The notes under the pieces were generated by a model, which saw only the letters and a list, made by a program, of their open reading frames with translations, did not search any database and was not told the origin of the DNA. DNA of 64,000 bases from NCBI GenBank assembly GCA_019746135.1, contig JAIESI010000017.1, positions 1-64,000 of the forward strand, in the 5' to 3' direction. Position numbers and translations under genes: made by a program. Positions 61,124-64,000 of the stretch are shown here, in pieces. The DNA is from Xanthobacteraceae bacterium (GTDB taxonomy: Bacteria > Pseudomonadota > Alphaproteobacteria > Rhizobiales > Xanthobacteraceae). Each line of letters begins with the position of its first letter. Position 1 is the stretch's first letter.

Positions 61124-62303
61124 GCCCGCCGAACGCAAACGAATTCGACAGCGCGGCGTCCACCTTCATCTGCCGCGCCTCGTTCGGCACGCAGTCGATA
61201 TCGCAGGCCGGGTCCGGGCCGAGATAGTTGATGGTCGGCGGGACGATGCCGTCCTTGATCGTCATCAGCGTCGCGACCATTTCCAGCGCGCCCGCAGCGC
61301 CAAGCGCATGGCCGATCATCGACTTGTTCGACGACATCACGAGCCGCTTGGCGTGATCGCCGAACGCGCGTTTGAGCGCATCGGTCTCGGTCTCGTCGTT
61401 GGCCGCGGTGCCGGTGCCGTGCGCGTTGACGTACTGCACCTCTGATGCGTTCAGCCCGCCGTCCGTGAGTGCACCGTTGATCGCGCGCAGCATGCCGCCC
61501 GCATCGGGGCTCAGGAGATCGCCCGCATCCGCGGACTGGCCGAAGCCCACGATCTCGCCGAGGATGTTCGCCGAGCGCTTCGTCGCGTGCTCCAGGCTCT
61601 CGATCACGATCATCGCCGCGCCCTCGCCGATCACCAGGCCCTTGCGGTCGCGTGAGAACGGCCGGCAGGTGTCGGGGGCAAGCACCCGCAGCGCCTCCCA
61701 GCCCTTCATGGTGCCGAAGGCGATGCAGGCCTCCGCGCCGCCGGTCACCGCCACCGGAACGCTCCCCGCACGCACCATCTGAAAGGCGAGCCCGATGGCG
61801 TGCGTGGCGGACGCACAGGCGCTCGCCACCACGAAGGCCGGCCCGCGCAACCCGCAGGTCATGGAAATCTGGCTCGCCGGCGCGTTCACCATCAGCTTCG
61901 GGATGGTGAGAGGATGCAGCCGCTTGGCCTTGTCGCCATAGAGCCGCTTGTAGTTCTCGTCCTGGGTCGACTGCCCGCCGACGCCGCAGCCGATGATGGT
62001 CGCAGTCTGCTCCGACAGGCCGCCGTCGAACTTAAGCTCCGAATGCCTGATCGCCTCGCGCGCCGCGATCACGCCGAACTGGGCGACCCGGTCCATCGGC
62101 GCAGCCAGACGCTCGTCGAAGTGCTTCAGCGGGTCGTAGTCCTTGATCTCGGCCACGACCTTTTGCGCGAGCTGTTCGGTCGGAATGGTGACTGCGGGCG
62201 CAATGCCGCAGACGCCCTTGCTCAGGTTCGCCCAAAAGCTCGCCGCGTCATGGCCGATCGACGACAGGACGCCCCAGCCCGTGACGACGACGCGATGGGC
62301 CAT
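61089..62303 (-). CDS. Beta-ketoacyl-ACP synthase II-like (FabF-type)
   Basis: 404 residues with the full triad: Cys163 (VVASACASATHAIG), His295 (YVNAHGTGTA) and His332 (SNKSMIGHALGAAGA). It is a specialised KAS encoded 103 bases after a dedicated ACP and downstream of an LpxD, suggesting a role in making an unusual acyl chain for lipid A or another envelope lipid rather than housekeeping fatty acid synthesis, which normally has fabF elsewhere. Confidence 0.9.
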   Translation of the reverse strand: MAHRVVVTGWGVLSSIGHDAASFWANLSKGVCGIAPAVTIPTEQLAQKVVAEIKDYDPLKHFDERLAAPMDRVAQFGVIAAREAIRHSELKFDGGLSEQTATIIGCGVGGQSTQDENYKRLYGDKAKRLHPLTIPKLMVNAPASQISMTCGLRGPAFVVASACASATHAIGLAFQMVRAGSVPVAVTGGAEACIAFGTMKGWEALRVLAPDTCRPFSRDRKGLVIGEGAAMIVIESLEHATKRSANILGEIVGFGQSADAGDLLSPDAGGMLRAINGALTDGGLNASEVQYVNAHGTGTAANDETETDALKRAFGDHAKRLVMSSNKSMIGHALGAAGALEMVATLMTIKDGIVPPTINYLGPDPACDIDCVPNEARQMKVDAALSNSFAFGGLNAVLAAKRFS

Positions 62304-62305
62304 CT

Positions 62306-62407
62306 AGAGCGCATCCCGGTTAAGCTGGACCGGGATGCGCTCTGGATTCCTGTATTGGCGCATGTCCTGGTCGGAAAACCGGTGCCCACTTTTCCGGGAC
62401 ATGCGCT
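62306..62407. repeat. Dispersed hairpin repeat, copy B
   Basis: Same structure as 20635-20756: hairpin GAGCGCATCCCGGT with complement, GCGCATGTCCTGGTCGGAAA and a final TTTTCCGGGACATGCGCT. It fills the space between the ACP gene and the fabF-like gene and may affect their joint transcript. Confidence 0.8.
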
Positions 62408-62663
62408 AGGCCTTGCCGATCAGTGTCTTGATCGCCGCGGCGATCTCGCCCACGGTCTGGAATTCGAGCCGGGCATCGTTGGAGTTGTAAGGGATCTGGA
62501 TGTCGAACTTCTCTTCCAGGTCGAAGATCATCTCGACCGCGGCGAACGAATCCAGCCCGAGTTCATCCAGCCGGTCGTCGAGCTGCAGCTCGCGCCCCTT
62601 GAGCGTCACCTTTTTCGCAATAATCGCGACCACATCGCGGGTGACGTCATCCATCCCAACCAT
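62406..62663 (-). CDS. Acyl carrier protein
   Basis: 85 residues with the carrier motif LGLDSFAAVEM; Ser39 takes the phosphopantetheine arm supplied from CoA. Acidic helices follow (IFDLEEKFDIQIP). It differs from the long AcpXL of Rhizobium. It lies 46 bases after lpxD and before the fabF-like gene, a lipid-specific arrangement. Confidence 0.92.
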   Translation of the reverse strand: MVGMDDVTRDVVAIIAKKVTLKGRELQLDDRLDELGLDSFAAVEMIFDLEEKFDIQIPYNSNDARLEFQTVGEIAAAIKTLIGKA

Positions 62664-62709
62664 CGCCTCGCCCAGTTTCGGCCCCCGTCTTTAAGGATTT
62701 GATACGGGG

Positions 62710-63735
62710 TCAGATGCGCTTGCGCAACGCCGCCGTCGCCCGGAGGAACTCGTGCCCAGGCATGGCCGGGAAGCCAAGCCAGCGCTCGCCAGCCGGAATG
62801 TTGGAAACCACGCCGCTTTTGGCCCCGATCATCGCGCCCTCGCCGATGGTCAGGTGGTCAGCGATGCCGGCTTGGCCGCCCATGACCACGTGGTCGCCCA
62901 GCACCACGCTCCCGGCGAAGCCGCATTGCCCGGCGATGACGCAGTGCCGGCCGACCAGGCAATTGTGGCCGATATGCACGAGGTTATCGATCTTGGTGCC
63001 CTCGCCGATCACGGTGTCCCCGGCGCCGCCACGATCGATGGTGGTGTTGGCGCCGATCTCGACGCTGTCCTGGATGATGACGCGGCCGAGCTGCGGGACC
63101 TTCACATGGCCCTGGGCGCTTGGATGGTAGCGGAACCCATCCTGGCCGATCCGGCAGCCGGCATGCAGGATGACGTTGTCGCCGATGAACGCGTGCATGA
63201 TTGAAGCGCCCGGCCCGACCGAGCAGTCGCGGCCGATCTGCACGTCGGGCCCAATCACTGCATTGGGACCGATCACGGTCCCTGCGCCGATCCCCGCCCG
63301 CGGGCCGATCACTGCGCCGGGATCGATGGTGACGCCGTCCTCGATTTCCGCGGTCGCGTGGACATGGGCGCCGGGCGCGGTGACCTCGATCCCGAACATC
63401 GAGCGCGGCCGAAGCGAATCCGGATAGAGCTTGCGCGCCACCATCACGAAATCGCGGAACGGCTCCTTGGTCAGCAGAACGGTGATGCTCGGCGGCACCC
63501 GTCCGGCGAAACGCTCGGTGGTGAGGCAGACGGCGGCGCGCGTCGCCGCGAGTTGGTCGAGATATTTGGTACTTTCGAAGAACGCGAGGTCCGACGCCCG
63601 CGCCCGGTCGAGCGCGGCGATGCCGCGGATCGTACGATCGAGCTTTGCGCCCTCGCGCGGCTTGGCGCCGGTCAGCGCGCTGATCTCGCCGACCGTCAGG
63701 CCTGCGGGCTCTTTGAAGAATGACTGGGCTGTCAT
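62710..63735 (-). CDS. lpxD: UDP-3-O-acylglucosamine N-acyltransferase
   Basis: 341 residues from the ATG at 63735 (an in-frame extension to 63843 runs through a repeat and is not native). An N-terminal uridine-binding domain is followed by many hexapeptide repeats (GPRAGIGAGTVIGPNAVIGP) and HIGHNCLVGRHCVIAGQCGF with the catalytic His. It adds the N-linked hydroxyacyl chain in lipid A synthesis. A genomic location apart from bamA/lpxA, next to its own ACP and KAS, suggests a second LpxD. Confidence 0.92.
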   Translation of the reverse strand: MTAQSFFKEPAGLTVGEISALTGAKPREGAKLDRTIRGIAALDRARASDLAFFESTKYLDQLAATRAAVCLTTERFAGRVPPSITVLLTKEPFRDFVMVARKLYPDSLRPRSMFGIEVTAPGAHVHATAEIEDGVTIDPGAVIGPRAGIGAGTVIGPNAVIGPDVQIGRDCSVGPGASIMHAFIGDNVILHAGCRIGQDGFRYHPSAQGHVKVPQLGRVIIQDSVEIGANTTIDRGGAGDTVIGEGTKIDNLVHIGHNCLVGRHCVIAGQCGFAGSVVLGDHVVMGGQAGIADHLTIGEGAMIGAKSGVVSNIPAGERWLGFPAMPGHEFLRATAALRKRI

Positions 63736-63751
63736 CTCAGTGCGGACCTTA

Positions 63752-63863
63752 GAGCATGATCCCGAAAAAGCCAGCCCCGCACTAGATGCGGGGTGTGAAG
63801 CGGTTTCCCGCCTTCGCGAAGCCCGCTTCGGCGGGCGAAGCAAGGTCGGAAGAGATCATGCTC
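63752..63863. repeat. Repeat element with 10-bp terminal inverted repeats
   Basis: GAGCATGATC at one end and GATCATGCTC at the other bound a 112-base element with an internal GAAGCCCGCTTCGGCGGGC hairpin. It resembles the GAGCATGATC-type interspersed repeats of Hyphomicrobiales. It sits directly upstream of the lpxD start and may contain or disrupt its promoter. Confidence 0.7.
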
Positions 63864-63889
63864 AAACTTAAAGACGGGCCCCGGTTCGA

Positions 63890-64000
63890 TCAAACCGGGA
63901 CGCTGGTCGCATCGTACGTAAACAGCCATTCGTAGCGCGCTTTAACCTTGTCCTCCTGCCACTCCCGCGTCACGTAGGCCTCGGCCCCCGCGGCGTGGGC
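63890..64000 (-). CDS. C-terminal end of an unidentified gene (cut by window edge)
   Basis: The last 36 codons of a minus-strand frame read [19 protein letters not shown] and finish with TYDATSVPV before TGA at 63890-63892. Codon use resembles its neighbours, and the frame stays open to the edge. The family cannot be told from this piece. It precedes lpxD in the same direction. Confidence 0.5.
   Translation of the reverse strand, partial: AHAAGAEAYVTREWQEDKVKARYEWLFTYDATSVPV

Overview
The window looks like a chromosomal segment of a GC-rich alphaproteobacterium of the order Hyphomicrobiales, close to Bradyrhizobium and its Xanthobacteraceae/Nitrobacteraceae relatives. Signs of this are an NdvB/NdvC-like beta-glucan locus, several orphan Bug (TctC-type) solute receptors, paired FAD-less molybdo-oxidoreductases, a GAAC-N7-GAAC SOS box and dispersed hairpin repeats. 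All identifications come from reading sequence and motifs; no database search was run.

Layout. 1-3.6 kb: SOS box at the left edge, then an arsenic operon (arsR, arsI, arsC, aqpS, MFS exporter) behind two operator-like inverted repeats, one touching the arsR start codon. 3.6-9.2 kb: a decayed ABC-receptor fragment, an AraC regulator divergent from two short-chain dehydrogenases and a secreted carboxymuconolactone-decarboxylase-like protein, then an isochorismatase/SnoaL/NADP-reductase operon divergent from a LysR gene. 10.3-20.5 kb: an accessory stretch marked by one intact and two broken copies of a serine beta-lactamase-family gene. Between the first two copies lies a four-gene carrier-protein cassette (acyltransferase-like, ACP, AMP-ligase, PLP decarboxylase). 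Between the second and third lie a Bug receptor, a metal-dependent amidohydrolase and a LysR regulator.

20.7-36 kb: a Bug receptor, recG, small secreted proteins, an outer-membrane barrel, a Rieske/unknown/amidohydrolase operon, another Bug receptor, DUF805 and DUF502 membrane proteins, and glmU-glmS for UDP-GlcNAc supply. 36-45 kb: a SPOR-like envelope protein, a GH17/GT2 beta-glucan synthesis locus, an M20 amidohydrolase and a DedA protein. 45.2-47.6 kb: a decaying patch with a collagen-like secreted protein, a metallopeptidase split by a one-base frameshift, a truncated alpha/beta hydrolase and an RcsF-like lipoprotein, next to tRNA-Lys. 48-55 kb: small proteins, then two consecutive molybdopterin/2Fe-2S oxidoreductase pairs, one with Gln in place of the usual active-site Glu. 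55-64 kb: a conserved block with tgt, queA, two cyclophilins, two paralogous small secreted proteins, coaD, and lpxD-acp-fabF for lipid work.

The strongest candidates for something little described are the ACP/ligase/decarboxylase cassette framed by serine-hydrolase remnants (10.3-15.7 kb), the molybdo-subunit with the altered catalytic residue (49.2-51.5 kb), and the Rieske-linked amidohydrolase operon whose last gene carries a dispersed repeat inside its 5' coding end (28.0-30.1 kb).
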